Assembly (NCBI GenBank): GCA_038373865.1
Contig: JAXGGA010002835.1
Coordinates: 49,616 to 113,615 of the forward strand
Direction of reading: 5' to 3'
DNA from: Uloborus plumipes
Lineage: Eukaryota; Arthropoda; Arachnida; Araneae; Uloboridae
DNA length: 64,000 nucleotides
Of this stretch, positions 1 to 11,145 are shown one piece after another (position 1 is the stretch's first letter; each line of letters starts with the position of its first letter). A program made the position numbers and the translations under genes. The notes below the pieces were generated by a model, which was not told the origin of the DNA, did not search any database, and saw only the letters and a program-made list of their open reading frames with translations.

Positions 1-763
1 CGAATATTTGTGGTTGAAAGTAACTTAAGGGTTATAAGAAAAATAAAATAATGAAATACAATGAAATGAAGCATGTAATACTAACCTTTTAATTCCTGAA
101 GTAATTTACGTCTACTACTTCTCATATTCATCCGGACGGACGTTCAAGGTATTCCGTTATTTATTTTAGGCTGTAAGGTTCTTTTGGAATGCACAGAAAA
201 AGTTCTTTGTTTATAGTTAAAAGTGCCATTTTAACATTATCATTTTTAACTCACTACTAATGAGATAGTTTTGCATGGTGTTAAAACCCTCTAAAGCCTG
301 CTGAAAACTTGGCCAGTGGCTTTTCCGGACAATTATCCTCTTCTTTGCTGCTGGATTCTTCATTATGGATCATTTCATCGATTTTTAGAAGTGAACATGC
401 CGCAAGTTCTGAATCGCAGTTAACAAGGTCATGAAATGAAGAAACTTCATTTACATTTGACCAGTTTTCAGGGGGAGCAAAATCAGTAACTTCGGTGATT
501 TCAATAGGGCCATCCAATGAAGACGAAAATCCACCAATGGTGAAGCAGTTTTTTATCGTTTTCGGTAAAACATCTGGCCACGCCCATTCTCGCTCTTTTT
601 GACTAGGATTTTAAAAAACGTATAAATGAAACTGCGATTTCAGGAAAGCGTATAAAAGAAATATTTTTGCATTAATATGTATTGGACTCTGCCGGGACCG
701 AGAGTAAAAACGTATAAATGATAAAAACGTATAAAAGAGAAACGTATAAAAGGTGCTTCACTG
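1..763 (-). mobile_element. Internally deleted pogo/Tigger DNA transposon, 3' end outside the window
   Basis: Read on the minus strand, the element starts at 763 with CAGTGAAGCACC next to a TA dinucleotide (764-765), the usual pogo/Tigger terminus and target site. The first ~160 bp hold five copies of a short subterminal motif ACGTATAAA/GCGTATAAA (around 618, 648, 709, 726 and 742), which look like transposase binding sites. Immediately after these, near 605-615, the sequence enters the C-terminal part of a Tigger transposase, so most of the coding region is missing. No matching terminus is visible between 1 and 280, so the other end probably lies left of the window. Confidence 0.75.
281..609 (-). 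pseudogene. C-terminal remnant of a Tigger-type transposase
   Basis: The open frame runs about 108 codons from near 609 to a TAA at 281. It carries the conserved Tigger C-terminal segment REWAWPDVLPKTIKNCF, followed by a GGF and later a CDSELA segment, which match the region after the DDE domain of Tigger/CENP-B-like transposases. A full protein is about 450-550 residues, so the CENP-B DNA-binding domains and the catalytic domain are absent. It is preceded in frame by a stop and then by the element's 5' terminal sequence, so it is a product of internal deletion. It has no start codon of its own and cannot encode an active enzyme. Confidence 0.72.
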
Positions 764-765
764 TA

Positions 766-3320
766 TAATGTTTGATATTTTTTCCCGCGACCTCGAACGC
801 ATTTACACATGCCTCAATCTTCTACTGATTTTGTCAAAATAGGGGTGATGGTAATAAGAGAGATAATGACTGTGAAGAGATTTTGTTTTCTTTTGTTTTT
901 CGTTAGGTTCGTTTATTTGACGTGTTGATTTGCATTGATGTTTTTTTACTTTTTTAGTTTATTCTACTTCCTTATCAGTTCTAGAAAAAATAAAACAATA
1001 TTGGACTAAGCAGAACGCGATCATTTTCTTAATCTAGCTCTCACCCCTTTTGGAAATAGAACCGTGCAACGGTGCTGGAACACCTTTCTTTGTTGAAGGG
1101 TATTTAGCAGTTTCCTTTGTGGAGCTATTTTAATCGAAATTAACTAATTTCTGAACTTTATACTCTACCTCCCCCTTTACGTTTAATCCTTTTACATCCG
1201 TTTTAATCAGCACGCGTAAGTTATCGCATGACTATAATCTGCCTTACAAGCATGCCTAACACGCTGCATCAAAATAAATTTTCATGCATCAAAATTAATA
1301 GGTGAATATCTAAATTAGTCTCCTTGCAAAACCAATTGATTTTCTAATATGAAATAATGAATGAAAAACATCTTAACTGATGACAAAAGGAGGACAATTG
1401 TATCATTGGTAAAAAAGTCAAAATCTTGGTAGCACTTTATTGTTTGAAAGAAATACATTAATTTCTGGTTCCCTTAATATTTAGTTCATTATTTCATAAT
1501 TTGACATATTAAATTTTACTTTAAATTTTCTTCGACAGTTATGTTGTAAATGCAATACAATACATCTTTCTTAAAATTTTAAATGGAGCTCCATTAACAT
1601 TTTTTAAAAAAGCATGTTTTATGACTAAATTTGTGAATTTTTTTACTTAAACACAGTAATAATAATCTGTGCTTACTTATACTGTTTTTAAAAGCATGAT
1701 AAAAATCGAATAATAATAATTATAATATAAAAGACCTTCTAGTTCAATAAAAGCACTTATTCTTAGTTTTCAGTTTATGATTTTAAAAGCACTTATATAA
1801 TGTAATACTTTGCGAAATAAAAATTGAATTACAACTTCAAAGCTTTATAATTTGTATTCTGGTTAAGCACTTAGTGGTTTAGAAAAGTCATTAATGTTAT
1901 TAAAATGTGTGGCTCTGAATATTTTTAAATTATAATTTGACAAATGGAATAGCTTTTAAGCTTAATACTTCAAAACATTTTTATTAGTGCTAATTCCATT
2001 ACGTTTTAATGTTTGAAATTAGGAACTTGCTTCATATTTTTCAACATTAGTAATTTTTACACTTGTGGCAAATTTTTTACGGAAAGCAAATCATTTTCAT
2101 TTCATGATAAGTAATTAAAACAGCTCCGTAAACAATGTATATATAGTTGTAGATACGAGCTGAGAAGTGAACTAAATTAAAGTGGAATTTGATGAAATGA
2201 AAGTAATAAAGATTTTTTCTTAAGCATGTATAAAAATTAACTAACAAATTTCTGTAAAAACTGAAAAAATGTATATAATAGGATGTAGATTTAAAATATA
2301 TCACATTGGATATCAAACTTTTAATAGAGTATAGACAAAAATGAAAGATTTATTTCATAGAAAAGAGAGAATACTATACATATAATACAATGTTATTTGC
2401 TAAGCATTACTTATTCTAAAAAACGTAAACTGTCCAGAAAAATTATACGTTGTTCCGTTTACTATTCACGTTGTGTCTTACTTAATGTAATCCTGACTAC
2501 CCGTTAGACTGACTAAGTTTTAGTTTTCAGTTTTTTCAAATAAGTGGAATTTCTGCTGAGTTTGGCATATAAAAAAAGTAGTTTTGCATGACAATACAAT
2601 TAAGAAATATCATAGAAAAAAGCATTATGAAAATGCTAATAATTCGTTTTTTTTAATTGATAATGCGTCGCTTATCCATAGATTGTGAAATTAATTATTC
2701 TTATATGATAAAATGTCGATTTTGATGCATACAGCTCCACCTGAGATTGTAACTATGAAAAATTTCGTTGACTTCCCAAAATTTAAATGAGGTTCATTCA
2801 ACGTGTTCAAAACAAGAGACAAAGCAAAAATTCTTTATCTAGAATAATTTGAAGAATTATTTGTACTTTGTTTTGTTTTTTTCATGTATTGTACACAATT
2901 TTATGCAGTTTTGAAAAAGAAAAAAAAATTAATATCCTTTAGCTTTCTAAAACTTAACTGAGAAGTTTTTATTTTCATTCGTGTTTAAAATAAATTCATA
3001 TTCTACACAAATAACATTTTTTAAAAATCTTCTTGAAGAATTTCATGCTCTTGTAGTCTAAGAGTAAATAAAAAGCGCCAAGGAACGTGATTGAACACTC
3101 TTGTGTGCTTATTACACCATTAATTGCAGTAGTTTCCTAGAAAACTTTTTGCATCTTGTACGCATGTTGTGAATTTTAAATTTGACTTACTAAAAATTGC
3201 ATTATTAAGATTTTTTTCTTTTTTTTTTTTGGAAGCATGAAAGTGTTTTTAGCTTTGTATGTCCGAAACTTTGTTTTTCATGTAAAAAAGTACTTGTACT
3301 TTTCTATTACATCCCAGTAC
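766..3320. other. AT-rich intergenic sequence, nothing recognised
   Basis: There are only short accidental open frames (the longest about 79 codons at 2077-2316, rich in F, Y and H and typical of AT-rich noise). I see no terminal repeats, tRNA or coding bias. An A/T-homopolymer-rich stretch lies near 2860-2930 and 3210-3235. Confidence 0.6.
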
Positions 3321-3541
3321 ACAGCACAAAGTGAACTGTTGTCTTTACAGTACTGGAAGGAGAGGTTTCAGTTTAAAACGCTAAAATGCACAGTAGTAAA
3401 TAAAAATTAGTAATTTTGAGGTAATAAACTGCAAAATTAGCTGAATTATACTATAAAAAAACAGTATAGTACTGGCAGTAGAGGTTCCTGTTCAAAACTG
3501 CATTATACTGTAAGTACGTCATTTTATTTTTTGCAGAGTAG
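3321..3541 (+). repeat. ACAGT-family MITE, diverged copy 1
   Basis: Starts with a degraded form of the family terminus (ACAGCACAAAGTGAACTGTT) and contains the family's GGCAGTAGAGGTTCC block. It ends in CATTTTATTTTTTGCAGAG, corresponding to the right terminus of better copies. It is shorter and more diverged than the 350-bp copies at 23959 and 49344. Confidence 0.7.
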
Positions 3542-3604
3542 TAATATTAAAACAAGTTTCCAAAGTATATCGACATACAAGACAATATAAGAAAGATTTA
3601 CAGT

Positions 3605-3722
3605 ACAAAGAGAGGTAATCACATCCAGGATACTGGTGAGAATCGATCCCATGACCTCCGGTTTTGAAGACGGAGGCTTTACTACAGAGCAACGGGAATA
3701 CAAAGCTCTCTGTCTGCCAAAT
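3605..3722 (-). repeat. tRNA-derived SINE fragment
   Basis: Read on the minus strand, the segment has a tRNA-like head: CTCTGTAGTAAAGC resembles a pol III A box, a stem-like CCTCCG...CGGAGG anticodon arm follows, and GGATCGATTCTC resembles a B box. The GC content is higher than that of the flanks. No tail or target duplication is evident, so it is an old or truncated copy. Confidence 0.55.
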
Positions 3723-4343
3723 GAGGTATTTAGTTGTTTTTCTCTTTCTTTTTACCTTTAGCCTTAAATTTTATTTAAATGACACTCTAAAAGAGAGGAT
3801 ACTTACAATTTTTAATACAAGAACAAAATGAAATCCAGCAGATGAAAAGTAGTTTATTTTTAGATTAAGTATTTTTGTTAAGTCTCCGACCTGAATGGTA
3901 AAATAGAACCTACAGTCATACGTCTCTGAAATAAATACCGACATAACACATGAATGTTTTTGTCTAAATGACAAATGTCCGCAAAACAGGGAATTTTCCC
4001 CGAAATCTCACTAGATTTGTATTAACTAATTGTATGAGGAACAAAAAGGAGTTTTAGCACCACCCTTAACCCAATAATTCCAGTATTCCGATAACAGAAA
4101 AGCAAGATTTAGAATAAGCTTCTAGATCACCACATGTCTCAGCGTTTTTTATTATCCTGATGCATGTTAAATTAATTGCGTTACTCCTCTCAGAGAAATA
4201 CCAGAACTATTGACCTTTATCACCACCCCAGAGCAGCAATAAGACTTTGAAATCAGAAATAACCGTATGATATCCCATTGTTGTTCTGTGGCATTTGTTG
4301 GTAGTATTGTTTATTTCTGTTCATTATTGTTTATTCCTGTAAT
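3723..4343. other. Intergenic, no feature recognised
   Basis: Plain AT-rich sequence between the SINE fragment and the Tc1 element. The 67-codon frame at 3771-3974 shows no family resemblance. Confidence 0.5.
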
Positions 4344-4345
4344 TA

Positions 4346-5768
4346 CACTGGCGGAAAAAAAATCCCAACACCAAGAAAAAATTACTGTAGAGTAATGAAA
4401 TTTGGGTAACGCAATTGTCTAATTAACATGTTTAATTGATTAAATGTACAAGATCATTGGCTAATTTAAGCTCAAGAAAATGCTGTGCAAATGTGAAAGT
4501 ATGTTACTTTAATAGCCGGTGTAATCTCCAGAATTTTGAAGGCAAACCTGCAAGCGTGCATGCATTGCGTCATACAGGTACCGAATGTCACTTTGTAATA
4601 TGGAGTGCCATGCTTGTTGCACTTATTGTGTCTATACTAGGAGAGCCATTGCTGACTGTGGATGATACTGGAGTTGCCGCCCAATGATATCCCATACGTG
4701 ATAAATTGGAGACAGATCTGGTGATCTTACAGGTCATGGTAACATGACAACAGTCTGTAGAGCACATTGCGTTACAACAGCGGTGTAAGGGCGAGAGTTA
4801 TCCTGTTGGAAAACTCCCCCTTGAATGCTACTCATGAAGGGCTGTACTATAGGTTGAATTACCACACTGACGACAAATTTTCAGTCAGTGTGTTTGGGAT
4901 AACCACAAGAGTGCTCCTGCTGTCATAGGAAATTGCTCCCGAGACCATGACTCCAGGCGTAGGTCCCGTGTGTCTAGGCCGCAGACAGCTTGGAGGCAGG
5001 CGGCCCCCTGGCCTCCTTCTGACCAACATACGACCATCACTGGCACCGGCAGAATCTGTTTTCATCAGAAATTACAACAGATCTCCACTCCGACCTCCAG
5101 TGAGCTCTGTCTTGACACCACTGCCGTCGCAAACGGCAATGGTTTGCAGTCAATGGAATACCGGCTACAGGCTACCTGGCTCGGAGCTGTCCTTGAAGTA
5201 AGCGATTTCTTACCGTTCTTTGGGTCACGACGGTACCAACTGCAGCTCGAATGTCAGCCGCAGATGCAGTACGATGCGCCACAGCCGTACGCAGGATTCG
5301 GCGATCTTCCTTCTCAGTCGTGCCACGTGGCAGCTCGGAACTCGATCTTCTTGAGGTAGTACCATCCTTTGACCATAGCTTCCAATAATCATGCACGGTG
5401 GAAACATTCCCACCAAGTCTTTCTGCAATATCGCGAAATGAAAATCCACCTTCTCGTAGCCAAATTGTACGACCTCGTTCAAACTCGGTGAGCTGTTGAT
5501 AATGGCTTCTTCGTCTTCTTAAAGGCATTCCTGGCTAACATGAACGCAATGCGTCAAATTTCACGGAAAAATAATACTCACGAGCTTTGCAACACGCTTT
5601 TAAAACAAGCCTCATTTGCATGTTCTGAGTGACGCCAGCTGCGCCACACGAATGCGAGGCGCGAAATTTCAATCGATGTCATCTTTCAGTTGTATAAACA
5701 CGCGTACCAAATTTCGTTTATCTAGCGCAAGTCCTTCTTGGTGTTTTGGAATTTTTTTTCCGACAGTG
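4346..5768 (-). mobile_element. Complete, inactive Tc1-like transposon
   Basis: The 1423-bp element is flanked by TA at 4344-4345 and 5769-5770, the Tc1/mariner target duplication. Terminal inverted repeats of about 33 bp are clear: the left begins CACTGGCGGAAAAAAAATCC and the right (read in reverse) begins CACTGTCGGAAAAAAAATTC, both continuing into CACCAAGAA. One transposase-length frame (4509-5528, minus) lies between them. The element is markedly more GC-rich than its surroundings. Both ends are present, so it arrived whole and then decayed. Confidence 0.92.
4509..5528 (-). pseudogene. Tc1-family transposase pseudogene (DDE)
   Basis: A start at the ATG at 5528 gives MPLRRRRSH and a paired helix-turn-helix N-terminus (about residues 10-110: FERGRTIWLREGGFSFRDIA and VHDYW). 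The same frame reaches a terminal TAA at 4509, 340 codons away, the usual Tc1 length. The first catalytic Asp is at about codon 155 (SDENRF), the second at about 243 (FQQDNSRPYTA), and the third-residue region (SPDLSPIYHVWD) is at 271-282, where the expected Glu after PI is Tyr. Two residues are missing between the second Asp and that motif. In-frame stops occur at 5172-5174 and 5037-5039, near 4733 and again near the C-terminus, so it cannot make an active protein. The net frame is preserved, so decay has been mainly by substitution. Confidence 0.9.
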
Positions 5769-5770
5769 TA

Positions 5771-6756
5771 TTTTTGAAGAAATCTATGAAAAAATTGAAT
5801 TTTCTCCAGAAAGGGTTTTCAACGTTGACAAAACAGGAATCTAGAATATTCTTTTTTTCCTCCATTCAAGGAAAGGATTAAAAAGAAAGAAAGGAAGAAA
5901 GAAGAAGGCTATTTTGACATCTGTACACTATTACAGTTATAGCTCTCATCAGCGCTTTCGCGATTTTCATTTCTCCTATTATAATTCTTCCGATGGTCAA
6001 CATAGTCACATCCCACATAAAAGGCAGATAAAGTATCTAATAAAGTTTTGGAGTAAACATTTCATGTTTTTTATTTGTTTATTACAAATTAAATCATTTT
6101 TTAAACTAAAATTGGCCCGTAATTGGACCCATTTATTAAAAGGCTTGACAATTTTGTAATTAGTTTCATCACGCTAAAAACTGGTTGTTCTGTCTTTTGA
6201 AACTCAAGATAAATTGTACGAATGTTTTTAAAGTTATTGGTACTAAAATCTATACATTTTACGTGAACAGGTGTCGTGAGGTGCCAAAATAAAGTAGTAG
6301 CCCGTTTTTGGAAACACAATTTGGAATTCTAAAGGTTCACATTTGGGCCATTTTCTATTAACATGCACATACACCCACACGTTCTCTCTACTATACTTTT
6401 ATACTTATTTAATAAACAATTGTTTAATTTAGTGTTAATAAAGTACCATTTTCTGTTTTTAACTATGTTTCAATTGCTCTTTCAATGACTCTAGTACAAT
6501 AAATATATCCTTAATAACAGCTTTTTTTTTTTGGTGCAAAAACACGTTCCGACAGAATTTATTGCTTTCGCACGAAATGTAATTTTAAAAAATAAGAATG
6601 TATTGGTGCCACTAAATAAAATCTAGCATATCAGCTGAAACCAATGAAAATAACGGGTCAAAAACTCTATGATATTAATGTAACTTCAAAAGATGGTTTA
6701 AAAATTCATCAAATAGATAAATATAACTATATGCTGGTATATGAAGGGTTACTGGA
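5771..6756. other. Intergenic, no feature recognised
   Basis: AT-rich sequence with a purine-rich stretch (AAGAAAGAAAGGAAG type) near 5875-5905. The short open frames at 5914-6159 and 6101-6319 overlap on opposite strands and resemble no family. Confidence 0.5.
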
Positions 6757-6819
6757 TTGAAATGGAGTTATTTCCTTTTGTCATATTTTAGGTCCTTTAT
6801 TCAGAAATGTACTTTTATT

Positions 6820-7240
6820 TTATCTTATTTATTTACGGATCAGCTCAATGCTCTCAAACTGAATAACAATTTTGCTTCTTCTTCAAAACCTTCATTTCCC
6901 AAATTGGTTGCTCCAATTGAGAAAGCCTTTAGATTTAGTGCTCTTACTGCTTCTCAAAAGGATTCTATTAGGCATCTCATTGCCAATACTGTGGATTTTA
7001 ATGCTAAATTGACTTCAAATACTTTCAGCAAGCATGCTAAGTTTTCGGTAAAAGGTTTATGCTCTGATCCTTGATATAGTAGTCACTAAGGCCTGACAAA
7101 GGAGGTCAAGTTGTTGTTCTGGACAAAAGCTTCACTTGGCTAAATGTAAGATCTAACTAAGTTGGTCCAGTATGTGACACTTCAGAACAGACCCGAGGTA
7201 ACTCCCGAGTTCAACTTAAGTAAAACATTGGAAGCTTCTC
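6820..7240 (+). pseudogene. Penelope-like retroelement coding fragment (N-terminal to RT start)
   Basis: An open frame to 7074 encodes PKLVAPIEKAFRFSALTASQ and continues into a stretch of regularly spaced polar and hydrophobic residues. Directly after 7070 the sequence would read VVTKA-DKGGQVVVLDK in one frame if two extra single bases (near 7071 and 7092) were ignored. The KADKG...VVLD motif is characteristic of the start of Penelope-like reverse transcriptases. Beyond about 7240 the frame cannot be followed. The two single-base disruptions fall where base quality appears to drop, so they may be sequencing errors and not mutations. No GIY-YIG endonuclease or later RT motif is visible here. 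An alternative would be another retroelement with a similar motif. Confidence 0.5.
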
Positions 7241-7241
7241 C

Positions 7242-8155
7242 AGTAAAAACAATGAACTGTAAAAACGGAGCAATCTTACAAAGGTGTTTGATTCTCTGTA
7301 ATGCACACTGTGCCGAAATTTTGTGCTTACTGCTAAGGTCCATAAACGCAAACGTTTCCTACTGTAGGCCGAAATATGATATGGCAGAGAGCGTTGCACG
7401 GCTTCTTACAAACTAGCTAAGCATTTACTAGTTTCCAGCTAATAAAATTCGCCATCTTTTGGACCCAGCAATACTATTCACTGTTAAATAATTCCAATAG
7501 ACTTGTTTCATAAGTTTACGTTGCATTACAGCCTCACGCGTAAACGATGAGCTCTATTGTACTGTGAAAACACTATTATCTTACTACTGTACCTGTCTAT
7601 TGTAGCACGGATTGTCCTCAAATTGAGACTCCAGAACTGCACTGGCAGTGTAGTGTGTGTGAATGAGGTTGATGACCTTGTTTCTCTTCTCGCTGCAAGA
7701 CGAGACAGAAAACTGTTTGTATAAAAGCGAAATAATACCAATCGCATGTACCGAAGGAAACTTGAGCGATGGGTAGCCCTTTGAGCCCTATCCTAAAGTG
7801 ACATTTGATAAGCATCTAACCACATGGTATGACTATAAAACTTTGAAGCGCGAAAACTTATCCCGAACATATAAGGGTTCGGTACTGAAACGATAGTGCC
7901 TCGTTTAAGCGTGACCATACACCAAGTTAATATGAGCTCTTACTAACACGCCCTTAATTTCCTATCGATCCTTGCATCCAGTCACAGTATTGAAATGGAA
8001 ATGCAAAGCATTTTCCTTCTTTCGAGCAATTGGACTCGTTTCGATTACAGAAAAGTCAGAGTGATATGTTACTGACTTACAGTTTGTATCGTAAGCCCTT
8101 TTAAAGCCATAAGTGTATCACTACCATCCACAAACAGGCTTAAACTTCCTTTTTT
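7242..8155 (+). repeat. Noisy second copy of the flank seen at 11.64-12.28 kb
   Basis: From about 7330 to 8155 this segment follows 11640-12275 block by block but is interspersed with extra bases. Matched landmarks: GTACTGTGAAAACAC against GTACTGTAAAAACAA (7558/11775), CATGGTATGACT against CATGGTATAACT (7824/12000), ATATAAGGGTTCGGTAC against ATATAAGGGTTGGTAC, TGATATGTTACTGACTTACAG against TGATATGTTATATATTACAG, and AACAGGCTTAAACTTCC against AACAGGCTTAAAACTTCC. It includes a distorted ACAGT-family MITE (about 7242-7600). The excess is mostly insertions, which looks like unpolished long-read sequence. Confidence 0.7.
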
Positions 8156-8472
8156 AGCCTACATTCCGCGGTTAAACATAAATTGAAGCCGCATAAAAGG
8201 CTATTTAAAGTAGCTTCGTGCATCGAAAAACTGTTCGCCATCCAGTTCCTAAAAAACTGACTCGCCAAGTTTAGAAAGCATGTCGCTTCAGAGATCCGGG
8301 AATACTCGCACCAAGATTATTGATTCAAAATATAAGAGTGCTAATAAATGCCCTCCATTCCAGCAAGGTTACCGAGTCTAAGTTTGGTTACACCATGGGT
8401 ATGAGCCTGGGGAATCCAAAAACGAGTCGTCAGGTCTGTCAAAGGTCTGTCGAAGTCAGTCTGTCCCCCCCT
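8156..8472 (+). repeat. Left module of the minisatellite/147-bp compound repeat, noisy copy
   Basis: Aligns to 40046-40285: TTTAGCCTAC, then AAAGTAGCTTCGTGCATC (against AAAGTAGCTTAATGCATC), then distorted CGCCAAGT units, then a GTCTGTC-rich stretch. It contains many extra bases relative to the clean copy. Confidence 0.65.
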
Positions 8473-8858
8473 AATACTTTCTCGCCTGTAACAAAATCCG
8501 ATGTTGCACAAACCTTGAAAGCATCCCATTGATTGCCAAAGCAACTCGGCGGCAGTACAGCTATTCCATCTTGCAAATGCTGACTTGAGCTAGTGTATGG
8601 CTCAGACTAAGCGGCCTCTCAAGCAGCCGGTCCCGCGAGTAGCATCAAACTTATGTTATAACATAAAGAACTAGTCACGCTCCTTGAACAAACTTCAGCA
8701 TTTGTTGGGAAAGACTTCTGGTCTACTGCTTTGATTCTTCATTCCGGCTCAGACATTTTCGATTTGAACAATGTTTCGTCCAGCATATGAACCTCGATTT
8801 TTGGAAGCTTACCATATTCTCCACCTAATCCAACTTCCTCTGAGTGAACGAGTCCACT
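8473..8858 (+). repeat. Three distorted units of the 147-bp satellite
   Basis: Unit starts are recognisable near 8473 (CCTAATACTTTC), 8646 and 8826 (CCTAATCCAACTTCC), with landmarks such as GCAGTACAGCTATTCC, CCGGTCCCGCGA and TTTTCGATTTGAACAATG. The spacing is stretched to about 173-180 bp, compared with 146-148 bp in the clean array at 40.3-41.2 kb. Confidence 0.65.
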
Positions 8859-9800
8859 TCCACGAGTCCCAAAAAATATCCCGCCAAGCCTGAAGCAATT
8901 AAATACTCGCAAGTCTTCGAGAGATATCGCACCGCTCCAAAAAAAATATCCCCTACTTTCCAAAAAATATGCCGCCAAGTCCCCCCCCTCACGCCAGCCG
9001 AAAATATCGCCGAGCCCAGAAAATGTCGCCAAGTTTCCCCGCAAATGATAGCGAGTTTCCAAGCGCATCTCGCCCATAGTCGCAAAAAAATATCGGGCCA
9101 GTTAAAATGAATATCGCCCAGACCCAAAAACTATCCTGCCAAGTCCAGAAAAATATCGCAAGTCAAGAAATATCTGCCAAGTCACCAAAAATATCGCCAA
9201 GTCACAAAATATCGCCAATCCAAAAATATCGCCAAGCCCAAACCAAATATCGCCAAGTCCAAAAAATATCGCCAGTCCAAAAAATATCGCCAAGTCCCAA
9301 AAAATATCGCCAAACTAAAAAATATTCGCATGCCTAAAAAATATCGCCAGTCCAAAAATATCGCCAAGTCCAAAAATTTGATCGCCAAGTCCAAAATATC
9401 GGCAACGCCACAAAAATATATCGCACAAGCTCAAAAAATATATCGCCAAGCCCAAAAAATATCGCCAGTCCAAAAAATATCGCCAAGTTAAAAAAAATAT
9501 CGCAAGTCAAAAATGTATCGCCAGTTAAAAAATATCGCCAAGCCAAAAAATATCGCCAGTCAAAAAATAATCGCAAGCCCAGAAAATTATCGCCAAGTCA
9601 AAAAAATATCGCCAAGCCAAAACATATTGCAAGTCCAAAAAATAATCGCCAAGCCAAAAAATATCGCCAAGTCCAAAAAATATGCCAAGCCAAAAATATC
9701 CACAGTCCAAAAATTATCGCCAAGCCCAAAAATTTCAGCAAGTCCAATAAAATATCGCACAAGTTAAAAAAAAAATATCGCAAAGTCCAAAAAATATCGC
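8859..9800 (+). repeat. 19-bp minisatellite array, first block
   Basis: About 50 head-to-tail units of AAAAAATATCGCCAAGTCC with an alternative ending CCAAGCCC. The first units (8860-9100) are heavily distorted. Later ones differ mostly by loss of single bases in the A-run or of CC. The open frames on both strands here are artefacts of the array. Confidence 0.93.
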
Positions 9801-9900
9801 CAAGTTAAAAAATAAAAGTAAATGAATATCGAAAAATTAAAAATTTGATAGAGTAGGGTATTGAGATGGAATCTTGTGTGTCAGTCTGTCGGTCTGTCGG
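9801..9900 (+). repeat. Spacer between minisatellite and 147-bp units (second module)
   Basis: Matches 40160-40260 closely: AATATCGAAAAATTAAAAAT, then GTAGGGTATTGAGATGG, then a GTCTGTCGGTCTGTCGG run. This shows that the spacer is a fixed part of the compound repeat. Confidence 0.85.
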
Positions 9901-10242
9901 TCACTGTTCTGCCCCCTATAACTTTTTGAATGAACATTCGATTTGCACAAACTTTTTGTTGTTGGAATGCTCTCAGCGAGTACAGCTAATTCCCAAGTTT
10001 GATTTTTAAGATTTGAACAATTTGTTTGTTCAACTTAGTACTGACCGTTCAAAAAACCGTCCGCGATACTAACTTTTTAATGAACAGTCGATTTGAACAA
10101 ACCTTTTTTTGTTGGAAAGAACTTTTCAGGATACTTCATTCCCGTATCAACATTTCGATTTGAACAATTTTTCGTTCAACATTGAAACCGTTAAGCAACC
10201 TCTCTCCACCTAAAACTTTTGAGTGAACAGTTCCAACTAAAC
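9901..10242 (+). repeat. 147-bp satellite, three units
   Basis: Unit starts (AACTTTTTGAATGAACA and variants) fall near 9921, 10068 and 10218. Each unit carries the landmark CGATTTGAACAA...TCGTTCAAC. The order of unit types matches the first three units of the array at 40291. Confidence 0.9.
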
Positions 10243-11145
10243 GAGCCCAAAAAATATCGCCAAGCCATTAAAATATCGCCTCTAGTCCAAAAATATCGCC
10301 AAGTCCAAAAAATATCGCCAATCCAAAAAATTTCGCCAAGTCCAACAATATCGCAAGCCCAAAAAATATCGCCAAGCCCAAGAACAATATCGCCAGTCCA
10401 AAAAATATCGCCAAGTCCAAACAAATATCGCCAAGCCCAAAATCAATATCGCCAAGTTTAAAAAAAATAATCGCCAAGCCCAAACAAATATCGCCAAGTC
10501 CAAAAAAATATTCGCCAAGTCCAAAAAATATCGCAAGTCCAAAAAATTATCGCCAAGTCTAAAAAATATCGCCAAGTCCAAAAATAAGTCGCAAGCCCAA
10601 ACAAATATCGCCAAGTCCACAAAAATATCGCCAGTCCAAAACATATCGCCAAGTCGCAAAAAATATCGCCAAGCCTAAAAAATATCGCCAAGCCTAAAAA
10701 ATTATCGCCAAGTCACAAAAAATATCGCCAAGTCCAAAAACATATCGCCAAGTCCAAAAAATATCGCAAGCCCATTGAAATAATATCGCCAAGCTACAAA
10801 TAAATATCGCCAAGCCCAAAAAATATCGCCAAGTCCAAAAAATATCGCCAAGTCAAAAAAAAATATCGCCAAGTCCAAAAAATATCGCCAAGTTAAAAAA
10901 ATATCGCAAGCCCAAAAAAATATCGCCAGTCCAAAAAATATCAGCCAAGCCCAAAAAATATCGCCAGTCCAAAAAATATCGCCAAGCCCAAAAAATATTG
11001 CAAGCCCAAAAATATCGCCAAGCACAAAAATATCGCCAAGTCCAAAAAATATCGCCAAGCCCAAAAAATATCGCCAAGTCCAAAAATATCGCCAAGCCGA
11101 AAAAATATCGCCAAGTCCAAAAAATATCGCCAAGCATAAAAAATT
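10243..11145 (+). repeat. 19-bp minisatellite array, second block
   Basis: About 47 units of the same AAAAAATATCGCCAAGTCC/CCC monomer. The part after 10700 is the most regular in the window, with mainly A-run length changes. It ends at AAGCATAAAAAATTAAATAG and passes into unique AT-rich sequence. Confidence 0.93.

Noticed and set aside
5225..5482. 85-codon minus-strand frame and the plus-strand frames at 4436-5359
   Set aside because: Shadow frames of the Tc1 transposase region.
8859..11145. Regular short repeats resembling a CRISPR array
   Set aside because: Units are head-to-tail with no unique spacers, in a eukaryotic sequence.
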